A stretch of DNA of 64,000 nucleotides, taken from positions 10,871,513 to 10,935,512 of the forward strand of contig CM057147.1 in NCBI GenBank assembly GCA_029964075.1, read 5' to 3'. The position numbers and the translations under genes were made by a program. A model generated the notes under the pieces. That model was given only the letters and a program-made list of their open reading frames with translations, was not told where the DNA came from and did no database searches. This document shows, one piece after another, positions 24,201 through 30,143 of the stretch. Source of the stretch: Patiria pectinifera (taxonomy: Eukaryota; Echinodermata; Asteroidea; Valvatida; Asterinidae). Position 1 is the first letter of the stretch. Each line of letters starts with the position of its first letter.

Positions 24201-26852
24201 CCTGCTCCCATGGATGCCTTCAACCAATGTCCTCACTTCAACAACCCGCTCTCCTGCCCTCGCTTCATCCCACTTGACATTCAGTGTCTTCAAGCAGGCA
24301 CAGGTCAAAGGTTATTTGAGCACATTGACCCTAGCAGCCAAGAGAGGAGAGTTCACTTACTCCAGGAGACAATTCTGAAGAGGTACGTTTTGCTATTATT
24401 ACGTTTTGCTTTTATTTGGGGTGATCCGCCATCACCCCCATCGACCCCCATCATGCCCAAAAACATTTCCTTCAAAAGGAACAATGCATGAACTTGACAC
24501 TTGCTGTGAACATCAAGCTCATACAGAAACACAACTGTAGTGTCATGTTGATGTCATCATGTATCAGATTACAAATGGTTTTAGTTCAGTTATTTGAGTA
24601 CTCTGACGTCATCAAACTGAAGTGAAGTGTCAATCAACACATACAAATATGAATGTGTCATATTAAAGGGAATGTGCATCATTGGCTTTTGCTGTAATTT
24701 TCAGAAATGAACTATTTGGGGGGTTAGTATAATAGATCAAATATTGTTACACTGACATGTTTGAAGTTTTTTGTTCGAAAATGCTGGAAAAAACCAAGAA
24801 AAACAAAAATGTTCAAGTAGTCTGGTTCCCTGACTCCACCAAAGATAAAATGGATCAATTTCCAGATGCCGGAAAATTGTAAGGTAAGGGAACAAGTCTA
24901 GCTGGCCTGCACCCGTTCATGAATATGTAACCAATAAAAAATGGTAAATTTGGAGCAGTAGATGCAAAATAGTTAGGTTTTTCCAACGGTGGTCGGCCGA
25001 CCACCGCTGGAAATGTATACAAAAATAAGATTTTCTTGAAAATGACTTCACACCAGGTGCCATAATTTTACAGGATGCTTTAGACTGTCATTTACCAACA
25101 TCCTAGTAAGGTATTTCGTAAAAACTTGGTAGTTTTATTTTTCAATGTTTGCAAATGTTGTTTATTCCCTTTAAAGAAAATGTTTTCCTTTCACTGCTTT
25201 TTGGTCAAATGATCAAATGCTAAAGTAGAAATATTGCGGGTAACACCATGTGGAAAGTAATCTTTTCAGAACCACACTTCCAAGAAGAAAATACTTTCCA
25301 CATGGTGATACCCGCAAACTCTCTGCTTTATCTCATCCTTCAGGCAAAGCTTCAATTCATGGATGAAATGCTAATCTGATATATTAATCACAGATTTATC
25401 ATTTTAACCATGTTGACAGCGTCAATTATATATACGGCACTGTACAGTGTACGATGCGCCCATTGAACCTGCATACGTAACCACCATGCTAAACCTCTAG
25501 ATTTAAAGTTGTTTTGTTATTTCTGATAATGAAATTAAAAATTCCCCCCCCCCCCCCCCCCCCCGAATGCACAAGCACTTAAGTTCCTTGGGAGGCCTAT
25601 AGAGAGAAGACATTGAAGAAATGTTTTTATTTCGGAGATGGGAGAAGAAACCCAGATTGCCATCCCAGGGAAAACCCACGGAATTATGCACAGACTGAAA
25701 ACCCAATCCACATATGGGTGGGATTCGCACCTTGGTCACAGAGTTGGAAGGGATGGAAATATACCAACTATGTGACTAGCGTTGCTTTTTACTTTTGATA
25801 ATAAGAATAAGCATATGGTGACTGTTCTATGTTCCGACACCCCTATGTTCCGACACCCCTATGTTCCGACAACCAGCACATAAGATTGTGTTACTCCCGG
25901 TTAGGGTTAGGGATAGGAATAGGAATATGTGCAGCCGGAACATAGGGGTGTCGGAACATAGAGGTGTCGGAACATAGAGGTGTCGGAACATAGAGGTGTC
26001 GGAACATAGGGGTGTCGGAACATAGAGGTGTCAGAACACAGGGGTGTCGGAACATAGGGGTGTCGGAACATAGGGGTGTCGGAACATAGGGGTGTCGGAA
26101 CATAGAGGTGTCGGAACATAGGGGTGTCGGAACATAGGGGTGTCGGAACATAGGGGTGTCGGACCATAGAGGTGTCAGAACATAGGGGTGTCGGAACATA
26201 AAGGTGTCAGAACATAGGGGTGTCGGAACATAGAGGTGTCAGAACATAGGGGTGTCGGAACATAGAGGTGTAACTGAAGCATATCACTCTTTACTTTTTC
26301 ATTTTGCGTACCAAAATATTACAATGAAATCCACCACTGCCAATTTTGAAAGTCCATAATGATCTTTTTCCCCTGTACAGGTTTGGTTTCATCAAGGCCA
26401 GCGAACCCTTCCCCCTCTCTCCCATCACATCCCAGCATTCCATTAAAGACCAAATTCAATATGTCCATGTGACAGGCATGGCGCTCATCCTCATCGTACC
26501 ACCCACCAATCAGGACACTAGATTCTGGGATGACCTTTTGCCCATTTACGGTGCTTCGACCTCCGGAAACAGCCCAACGGACCAGGAGGCAAGGACACAT
26601 GTCAAGACAGAGCCTGATCAGAAAGGGCTTCCAATGCAAGACCGGGCATCAAATTTGGTTGCAGAAGTGGGATTCCTGTGGGTGCCCAACTACCTGCTAA
26701 CCAAACGCTGGCGCACAAGCTCCTCCGGAGATGAGAAGTTTCTTGAGAGACTGTTGCAGGATTTCACAAGCTTCTGTGAGAACTGTGACAATCGTCTGAG
26801 TGAATTCTGGGAGAAAAGCAAGAAGGCTTGCCACTCTGCAACCCAACAATAG
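3031..26852 (+). CDS. DEPDC5: DEPDC5 orthologue, C-terminal part (13 exons; N-terminal half lies outside the window)
   Basis: GATOR1 complex subunit (yeast Iml1 family). In the known family GATOR1 is a GTPase-activating complex for RagA/B at the lysosome that switches off mTORC1 when amino acids are low. Thirteen exons join as 3031-3230, 4465-4554, 5319-5410, 6656-6827, 8348-8557, 10953-11063, 12864-13105, 14404-14539, 15517-15625, 18485-18757, 20345-20550, 24153-24382 and 26381-26852. All introns are GT-AG, all phases agree, and the sum is 846 complete codons plus a split first codon and a TAG stop. The product follows vertebrate DEPDC5 from the GxDWKSL block through the DEP domain (exons 8-9, SEAVHWIM ... 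ITHASG-like ICHASG) to the C-terminal domain ending near GDEKFLERLLQDFTSFC. Vertebrate DEPDC5 is about 1,600 residues, so this is roughly the second half. Poorly conserved linker exons (10953, 12864) are serine-rich and acidic. No frameshift or stop was seen, so the gene looks functional. Confidence 0.94.
3340..3800. repeat. Complex inverted-repeat element in DEPDC5 intron
   Basis: The block GATCCATGGCAACAACAGTGTGA (about 3414-3440) recurs inverted near 3715-3742, as do GAGTGGAACA / TGTTCCACTC and CCTGATTGGT / ACCAATCAGG. The centre is a hairpin at about 3607-3669 with arms TGCCCCACATACCA and TGGTATGTGGGGCA. The sub-blocks are in a different order in the two arms, so this is a rearranged palindrome. 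Confidence 0.65.
3979..4345. mobile_element. PIF/Harbinger-like MITE (copy 3, inverted)
   Basis: Starts GGCCACAAAAAAAAGTCTCC and ends GGAGACTTTTTTTTGGGCC. TAA lies at both edges (3976-3978 and 4346-4348). It is the reverse complement of the 884-1216 element along most of its length, about 120 bp before DEPDC5 exon b. Confidence 0.85.
4465..4554 (+). CDS. DEPDC5: DEPDC5 exon b
   Basis: Acceptor CATGCAG and donor GTAGGT. Thirty codons in phase 0 begin GFQMVVVPK, matching the vertebrate GYQIIVQPK strand directly after the QRLMQ block. The exon lies 119 bp downstream of a Harbinger-like MITE (3979-4345). Confidence 0.88.
5319..5410 (+). CDS. DEPDC5: DEPDC5 exon c
   Basis: Acceptor TTCATTCCAG and donor GTAAGG. 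It reads HEYVLSIGRIFHKL, matching vertebrate QYWLSMGRTFHKV. It ends with two bases of an Arg codon completed in the next exon. Confidence 0.92.
5709..6214. mobile_element. TTAA-flanked MITE (family K1, copy 1)
   Basis: Starts AGGGAAAATACAAC and ends GTATATTCCCT, with TTAA on both sides (5705-5708 and 6215-6218). Inside are a 28-bp hairpin CCAACGCTGGTC/GACCAGCGTTGG (about 5873-5900) and the inverted pair CTGGTTCCCTGAC / GTCAGGGAACCAG. TTAA plus an AG-rich end fits Kolobok-like elements (piggyBac ends start CCCT). Copies lie at 24667 and 39385, and a fragment at 9280. Confidence 0.8.
6656..6827 (+). CDS. DEPDC5: DEPDC5 exon d
   Basis: The acceptor is TGTTGTAG and the donor GTGAGG. One base completes the split Arg, then 57 codons follow, including YYTYQLW and MLENFNWNYLDNYV. 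The last block aligns with vertebrate EEYKWNYLDQYI. Phase 0 end. Confidence 0.92.
7330..7985. repeat. CTTAAGATGAG-rich repeat with a nested inverted-repeat MITE
   Basis: Outer parts (7345-7470 and 7810-7985) are dense in ATCTTAG/CTTAAGA words. The element at 7535-7790 is inserted between them. Confidence 0.55.
7535..7790. mobile_element. MITE with about 45-bp inverted ends
   Basis: Arms GGGTCATTCTATAAATTTGG at the left and CCAAATTTATAGAATGACCC at the right, extending inward to CCCGTCCCTGTTAC / GTAACAGGGACGGG. Target duplication not clear. Confidence 0.75.
8348..8557 (+). CDS. DEPDC5: DEPDC5 exon e
   Basis: Acceptor TCTGTCTAG and donor GTACTT. Seventy codons start SLKLWRSRFLLLPT (vertebrate SLKFWRTRFLLLPA) and continue to GFIKFLETLNRLRR (vertebrate GFVRFVEGLNRIRR). 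The end is a basic RRHHSGGRRSK stretch. Phase 0 at both ends. Confidence 0.94.
9280..9555. mobile_element. Fragment of family K1 MITE
   Basis: It shares CAAGCCAGCTAG, TGGTTCCCTGAC, GTCAGGGAGCCAGACTACA, and CCATTTCTGAAAATTACA with the 5709 copy, in the same order. The left half is missing. Confidence 0.7.
10291..10813. mobile_element. TTAA-flanked MITE (family K2, copy 1)
   Basis: Ends AGGGGTACTAGGTCCTGAA and TTCCAGGACCTAGTGCCCCT, TTAA at 10287-10290 and 10814-10817. 523 bp. The 111-codon open frame inside it is also partly kept in the copy at 47968, but it shows no known domain. Confidence 0.85.
10953..11063 (+). CDS. DEPDC5: DEPDC5 exon f (Ser-rich linker)
   Basis: Acceptor CAAATCAG and donor GTACTA. 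It holds 37 open codons (AGSFSVNLG ... RKSSDGSLK) in phase 0 with both neighbours. It has no recognised domain and falls in the linker that varies between species. The call rests on splice sites, an open frame and phase fit. Confidence 0.75.
11095..11475 (+). mobile_element. tRNA-derived SINE
   Basis: The head looks like a tRNA with an A box (TGGTCCAGTGG) and a B box (GGGTTCGAATCCT). The central body has CTTGAGCAAGGCACTTTA and GATGTAAAGCCGTAGGTCCCG, followed by TTAAAGAACCCAG, blocks seen in invertebrate SINEs. It ends in an A run at 11471-11478. About 380 bp, in the intron after DEPDC5 exon f, same strand. Confidence 0.85.
12206..12781. mobile_element. hAT-like MITE (TAATGTTGTGCA ends)
   Basis: TIRs TAATGTTGTGCA and TGCACAACATTA, 8-bp duplications ATCTAGAC / ATCCAGAC (7 of 8 match) at 12198-12205 and 12782-12789. 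Inner ends carry GGGTCGGGTCGG-type repeats. A fragment of the same right end lies at 47505-47600. Confidence 0.82.
12864..13105 (+). CDS. DEPDC5: DEPDC5 exon g (acidic linker before DEP)
   Basis: Acceptor TTATTCCAG and donor GTAAGC. It reads a Ser/Thr/Pro-rich segment, then an acidic EEGEDGELDTEGEWED stretch, then LWEIAKAMREQ, which corresponds to the vertebrate TEILEAMK helix before the DEP domain. It ends with CA, completed as Gln by the next exon. Confidence 0.86.
13288..13519. mobile_element. Palindromic MITE (TTATAGCGCCGAAGGCGC ends)
   Basis: About 60-bp inverted arms run from TTATAGCGCCGAAGGCGCAA to TTGCGCCTTCGGCGCTATAA. The centre has several AACCATTGTG / CACAATGGTT palindromes. TA may be the target site. 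The near-identical ORFs on both strands are by-products of the palindrome. Confidence 0.85.
13930..14205. mobile_element. GTCGACTAG-type MITE, diverged copy
   Basis: Shares AGCAACGTGCGAAC, GGATCCTGGCT, CCCCAGTAGG, CACCGTCGACTAGACAG and CTTGCGCGAACTTG with the 16206 element, in the same order. The left end is degraded. Confidence 0.72.
14404..14539 (+). CDS. DEPDC5: DEPDC5 exon h, first half of the DEP domain
   Basis: A long pyrimidine tract and CAG precede 14404; the donor is GTAAAG. In the correct phase it reads IPSNCFMASEAVHWIMSTLQ and continues to EEAVEILQ, matching vertebrate PYCFISAEVVHWLV. A shadow frame gives a stop shortly before the Met, so the phase matters. Confidence 0.94.
14830..15310. 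repeat. Local tandem duplication in DEPDC5 intron
   Basis: Three or more diverged copies of TGGTGGTTGGCTGTATGG...CTCGACCATTT and of ACGGGCACTGCACTCTATA. The open frames here arise from the repeats and are not genes. Confidence 0.65.
15517..15625 (+). CDS. DEPDC5: DEPDC5 exon i, second half of the DEP domain
   Basis: Acceptor CTTTGCTAG and donor GTTTGT. It reads NMTEEGLICHASG then FWHGFYLYYIV, the conserved end of the DEP fold (vertebrate LEEQLITHASG ... YGFYFYKIV). It ends in phase 1. Confidence 0.95.
15678..16114. mobile_element. Pogo/Tigger-like MITE
   Basis: TIRs CAGTGGAACGTCGCTATTAC and GTTATAGCGACGTTCCACTG. TA precedes the left end (15676-15677); the right TA is mutated. CAGTGGAACNTCGNTATAAC ends are characteristic of Tigger/pogo elements. 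It lies in the intron after the second DEP exon. Confidence 0.8.
16206..16514. mobile_element. GTCGACTAG-type MITE
   Basis: TIRs GGCCAAGTTCGGGCAAGGAC and GTCCTTGCGCGAACTTGGCC (19 of 20 match when inverted). Internal TAGTCGACTAG and GTCGACTAGAC words. A shorter relative lies near 17680-17880. Confidence 0.78.
17891..18111. mobile_element. Palindromic MITE, GGCCCAATTTCAC family (copy 1)
   Basis: Arms GGCCCAATTTCACAACGCTG and CAGCGCCGTGAAATGTGCC, plus inner AGCCAAAACTCCATG / CATGGAGTTTTGGCT. Confidence 0.78.
18124..18398. mobile_element. Palindromic MITE, GGCCCAATTTCAC family (copy 2)
   Basis: Arms GGGCCCAATTTCACGGCGCT and AGCGCCGTGAAATTGGGCCC. It directly follows copy 1, in the intron before DEPDC5 exon j. 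Confidence 0.8.
18485..18757 (+). CDS. DEPDC5: DEPDC5 exon j
   Basis: Acceptor GCTGTCAG and donor GTGAGG. After a basic Ser-rich start it reads NEWFEVAV and PQFLLPVLPRPVSPA, matching vertebrate RKWFEVAF and PAFLLPWLPSRPA. The tail is acidic. Ends in phase 1. Confidence 0.93.
18758..20344. other. DEPDC5 intron: poly-G tract, TACCC-rich runs, nested palindrome
   Basis: It contains a G17 run near 18935-18951, degenerate TACCC repeats at 19060-19200 and 19810-20035, and a repeat at 19445-19670 related to 675-880. The hairpin at 19670-19782 interrupts that repeat. Confidence 0.6.
19670..19782. repeat. Palindromic MITE (TTAAACACTCTGT family, copy 2)
   Basis: Arms TTAAACACTCTGTTTAAGAC and GTCTTAAACAGAGTGTTATAA around a perfect GGGTGATAATTACCC stem. 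Same family as 1462-1549. Confidence 0.82.
20345..20550 (+). CDS. DEPDC5: DEPDC5 exon k
   Basis: Acceptor AATAACAG and donor GTGGGT. It reads KTDRVEWCHINYNGCF and FQVEWLVSTPSLLVEV, matching vertebrate RTDRLEWCSCYYHGNF and the IKLHWMAVTAAVLFEM strand. A second AG three bases downstream would break the phase, so 20345 is the start. Confidence 0.93.
21355..22156 (+). pseudogene. Non-LTR retrotransposon reverse transcriptase, C-terminal fragment (L2/CR1-like)
   Basis: The open frame reads LKLNEEKTEVIHI (the KLNxxKTE motif), then LGVTVKTNLQM, LVHAFITCCLDFCNSLL, LQRVQNSAARLV, HWLPVRQRIVYK and LWNKLPQSI, and stops at 22154-22156. These are the usual motifs of the RT thumb and C-terminal part of CR1/L2/Rex-type LINEs. 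The catalytic palm (YxDD) and the endonuclease are absent, so this is a 5'-truncated copy. The 3' UTR (about 95 bp) ends in a (TTA)n run at 22225-22255, consistent with a LINE tail. The element sits inside a degenerate TTGACTCGA repeat. Confidence 0.9.
22157..22256 (+). repeat. LINE 3' tail with (TTA)n microsatellite
   Basis: Directly follows the RT stop. It contains a GC-flanked GCGCATTGGG...GTAATGCGCTTAATAAG stem typical of L2-like 3' ends, then (ATT)n. Confidence 0.75.
22962..23420. mobile_element. hAT-like MITE with perfect 8-bp duplication
   Basis: TIRs TAAGGCTGAAATGATA and TATCATTTCAGCCTTA, direct repeats ATCTGTAC at 22954-22961 and 23421-23428. Inner ends are rich in CGATATATCG palindromes. 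Confidence 0.9.
23552..24081. mobile_element. TA-flanked MITE just upstream of DEPDC5 exon l
   Basis: Ends TTATACCATGGTAATAGATT and AATCTATTACCATGGTATAA form a 20-bp inverted repeat. The right end is about 70 bp from the acceptor at 24152. Confidence 0.78.
24153..24382 (+). CDS. DEPDC5: DEPDC5 exon l
   Basis: Acceptor CCGATTCAG and donor GTACGT. It reads LQGWARKAVQCGFHLVPAP, then PRFIPLDIQCL, then RVHLLQETIL, matching vertebrate GWHRKATSCGFLLVPV, FIPLNISCL and MHLFQEAI. It ends with AG, completed by the next exon to give the conserved RFGF motif. Confidence 0.95.
24667..25170. mobile_element. TTAA-flanked MITE (family K1, copy 2, inverted)
   Basis: Starts AGGGAATGTGCATCATTGGC, ends GTTTATTCCCT, TTAA at 24663-24666 and 25171-25174. 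504 bp, reverse orientation to the 5709 copy. It keeps the inner hairpin CCAACGGTGGTC / GACCACCGCTGG. Confidence 0.82.
25235..25316. repeat. Short hairpin MITE
   Basis: GCGGGTAACACCATGTGGAA and TTCCACATGGTGATACCCGC are inverted around about 30 bp. Confidence 0.7.
25828..26272. repeat. 16-bp minisatellite with an inverted short arm
   Basis: About 21 copies of GGAACATAGGGGTGTC (variants A/G) run from about 25938 to 26270. Three copies of the reverse complement (GACACCCCTATGTTCC) lie at 25828-25875, with a 60-bp spacer between. It is in the last DEPDC5 intron, 110 bp before the acceptor. The long minus-strand ORFs are products of the repeat. Confidence 0.92.
26381..26852 (+). CDS. DEPDC5: DEPDC5 terminal exon
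   Basis: Acceptor CTGTACAG. It reads FGFIKA, then QYVHVTGMALIL, VPNYLLTKRWRTSSSGDEKF and DFTSFCENCDNRLSEFWE, which parallel the vertebrate C-terminus (QYIHVTGTVFL, MLTKTWRSSATGDEKF, DFCINRDNRLVTFW). The stop is TAG at 26850-26852. Confidence 0.96.
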
Positions 26853-27972
26853 AATATACCAAGACAAAGCTGTTTTTTTATATTAATGGTTACTCTTTTA
26901 TGAAGTGTTCTCGGCAGAAAGTATGATACCAAAACTGATGAAACAAGGAATGACTACTGAAAGAAAGTTACAAATACTCTTTATAAAATGTTCAATACCA
27001 AAGACCGTTATATTATGTAATCATATTTGTAGACAATTGAAAGGCATGCTTTAGTTAAAACGTTCAGAAAATCATCCATGATATCCAGACAGATAATCAG
27101 TATTCTTACTTAATTTTTCTTCAATCCAGCATTTAAAATTAACTTGGTAAAACAGATATTATAAAAGTGAAAACAAAATGGTTTTGTACAAATTTCGGAG
27201 TTATATTATGGTTTGCAGGCATAAACACATCTGGAAATGAACAAGTGTATTTCCTTAACCCTAAGCGCCCATAAAGCTACAAAATTGGTTGCAGAAGTGG
27301 GATTCCTGTTAACCCTAAGCGCCCATAAAGCTACAAAATACTACCAAGTAGTAATCGGTAGTATATCAGTACATTTCTTTCCAAGTGTGAACATCACATG
27401 TAGTACTATGTAGTATTTGGTCCCGACTCCCAAAGAGCTTTTATGGGGTTAGGGCTACATCTGTAGGCCTTCTAATTCAAATTTACATCACCTCTGCTTT
27501 CTTTTGTGCGAAGAAAAGACTAGTGCATTAGTCAGTGTCAGCTAATGATTGTTCCATTTGCACAAATCCTCTGCTCCATGACTGTTATTCTGGCCCAAGT
27601 CTTCCGCTGTTACAGCATTTTTTCTAGCACGTTAGCTACACAAAAAGCTTTAGTTACTGCTTTGACAGCTCAAAAATCATTATTGACATCTGGTGTATAG
27701 GAATGGTAGTTGGATACAATTATGTAAAATAAGAAGAAAAGAGTTGAGCCCACCATCTGTAAAAAAAAAAGTATATATATATTGAATTGTTGTAATGCAC
27801 ATAATTTGTGTATATCTGTTACCAACTCCAATATACTATGTTGTTTTGATTTGGTTTTGTTTTCCTCAAAAAGTTTACGAATACCTTTTGTTCTAATAGA
27901 TATTTGATCCGCGAATCTATATCAAATTATATTATTTTTATGTGTGAACCATAAGTATGACTTACAAATAAA
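26853..27972 (+). other. DEPDC5 3' UTR (inferred) with AATAAA at 27967
   Basis: AT-rich, no coding sequence. The first clear AATAAA seen is at 27967-27972; the real poly(A) site is not known. It contains the TTAACCCTAAGC element and the exon-copy insertion (27255-27470). Confidence 0.45.
27255..27470. mobile_element. Decayed TTAACCCTAAG MITE with duplicated left end
   Basis: TTAACCCTAAGCGCCCATAA occurs at 27255 and 27309 (30 bp repeated). The right end is AGCTTTTATGGGGTTAGGG near 27438-27463, an imperfect inverse. Between the two left ends lies a 25-bp copy of DEPDC5 exon sequence. TTAA plus CCCT fits a piggyBac-like element. Confidence 0.65.
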
Positions 27973-29020
27973 TAGTCAACATTTAATGGGGAAAAAGGGT
28001 TGATGGGGCAAAAGCAGAATGAGATTCACTCATCAACTACGGATAGTTTTATCCACAAAAAAATGGGAACTTTACAGGAATATTATCTTTATTATAACTT
28101 TAATATTGACCTCGTGTTCTTTTTCGTTATGACTTTCTCATTTCAAGTACTTGATACCTGCCATAGCATAATGAGGAATAACCCCCACCTTTGATTTTTC
28201 ACGTTATTTACATTTAAAGAGCAAATCACAGGCTTTCCATTGACAACCATTTTTTTGTCTGTAGCTTGATTGATTCCAAAGATTTGACGCTGTTACTTCA
28301 ACAGTGTCCTGCCAAGTTTCGACAACCTCCTTTCGAGAAAAACGGCTTTGAAAAAAGAGACGCATTGCGCCGCCAACGGCAGTGAAAAGTGTTATTCAGT
28401 TTTTCCAGTTTTTAGGGTATTTTTTTCTCCAACATAAATGCGTAGTGTGAATCTTGACTACTCAAAAATTCAAAACAACCAATATCAATTTGGACATGAT
28501 TTTTCTAGTATATCCAACGTTGATTACTTAAAACAAGGTTTGGGGGACATTTTTCATTTTGCCTCAGTAGGTCACATTATTAAGATATAACTGTGTTTAC
28601 CTTTCACTCCTTTCTGCACATCTCACACAGTGCCAAAGATATATTTATTTGAGTATGCTTATTTTGAATCTAATTTTCTGAAGATATATGTTTCTCAACA
28701 GCTACAGTTCCGATACAAATTGTTTTTGTTTACTCGTTGTACGTGCAATTTGGACAAAAAAAGGATGAGTTTTGATATGCTTGTGCTGATAAATTGAGGT
28801 TTTGTAAATTCATTTTATCGTCATCAATTTCGCTTTTCAATTTGTACGTTTTATTTTATAAAAATAAAACATTTATGTCTTTGCGTCTGCAACCCTCTGA
28901 AAGTGGGCCTCTTGTTTGTTGGAAAGGATAGGGTGGGTGTTTTTTGTTTATCTAAAATGTAAATTTGTTAAATGTCAATGGCTGATCAAAACAACTTTTG
29001 CAGCGCTAGAAATAAACGAT
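27973..29020. other. No feature recognised
   Basis: AT-rich intergenic sequence. No ORF with recognisable motifs and no clear repeat structure found by eye. Confidence 0.4.
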
Positions 29021-29024
29021 TGCA

Positions 29025-29122
29025 GGTCAACTCGCCCCCTGGCGGACTCCCCTCCTAGCCGACTCGCCCCCTCGCAAACATGCCTCCTAGCCGACTCGCC
29101 CCCTGACCTACTTGCCCCCTGG
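29025..29122. repeat. Short minisatellite (CTCGCCCCCT words)
   Basis: Five diverged copies of CCGACTCGCCCCCT-like words in 100 bp. Confidence 0.65.
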
Positions 29123-29155
29123 AACACATTGCATGCCCGGTCGTGTCGTGAATCT

Positions 29156-30143
29156 CAATGGAGCCAAATTATTTAACCCTAAAGGGGCCGGGTTATTTTG
29201 ACCATCTCTCAGCCGGGGGGGGGGGGCGGATTCCACCCCCCCCCCTAAGATCTCGGCCATCGAGTGACGAAAAATTTTGAAACTCGACACATGCATAGAG
29301 CAACTCTTCCTAAACATAACCAAGAAATTTCATGACTATAGGTCGAAGGGTTTTGGAATTATGGCTAATTAATTATTCATATGTACGAATGGCAATTCTG
29401 CTCTGTGTACACGACGTATATGCAAAAATTATGTTTTCACGGCGCGTAGCGCCGGAAAATTTTTCGCTACGCGGCAACCCGTGGTCCGATTTTATGTTTT
29501 TGGTATCAAAAGATGCGCAAAGCTCGAGGCTAAAAAGTCATAACAGCTCGGGTCGCGAAAAATTTTTTTTTAGAGGCTATCACGAAAAATGTTGAGGGGG
29601 GGGGGGGGGATTCCGCCCCCGGCCCCTTTAGGGTTAAACGCCATTTGAAATGATTGCTGGTACAATAACAATAATTTATTATAATAAATGGTAATAAAGC
29701 CAATAATAAAAAGGTCACACATGAAAATAAAACAATCCCTTTCCGCAAGAAAAGAGGGTAAATCACGTTCAAATAAGCTTCGTTATCTGAGTTTCGGTTT
29801 TGATCCTGAAAGTTGAGCCTCAGCTCCTCCTATAACATTGTAAGAACACCAAACAAATACCTTTTTTTTATTTTCAAAATATACATCCCTAATTATTAAA
29901 ATACTTTTTAGTGAAACTGAGGACTTAAAGTTGAGATTTACAAACGGTGAACGCGGTACATGCCGCGCGCCCGCAGTCACCATGAACGGACAGTGAAATA
30001 CACCGGCTGCTACGCGCGATATGCCCCGGACGCTCCGCGAATATCGGTACAGCTGTGCTAATGTGTTTCCAACCCAATCAATAGTTTCTTGCATTTGTAC
30101 CGGAAATCCTTCAAAAGTGGCGTTTGAATAATTTGGCTCCATT
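29156..30143. repeat. Larger inverted repeat interrupted by the piggyBac-like MITE
   Basis: AATGGAGCCAAATTATT (29157-29173) is inverted at about 30124-30141. If the MITE and one TTAA are left out, the similarity continues inward: ACGCCATTTGAAATGATTGC and GGTACA against the inverse of the 30090-30125 segment. The minus-strand open frame 30142-29783 starts inside the right arm and has no recognised domain. Confidence 0.6.
29177..29633. mobile_element. piggyBac-like MITE
   Basis: Ends CCCTAAAGGGGCCGGG and CCCGGCCCCTTTAGGG, TTAA on both sides (29173-29176 and 29634-29637). Internal poly-G/poly-C runs. It lies inside the left arm of a larger inverted repeat (29156-30143). Confidence 0.88.

Noticed and set aside
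25891-26199. A 102-codon minus-strand frame of repeated PTPLCSDTPMFRH
   Set aside because: It is the translation of the 16-bp minisatellite; 16 is not a multiple of three, so it only stays open by composition.
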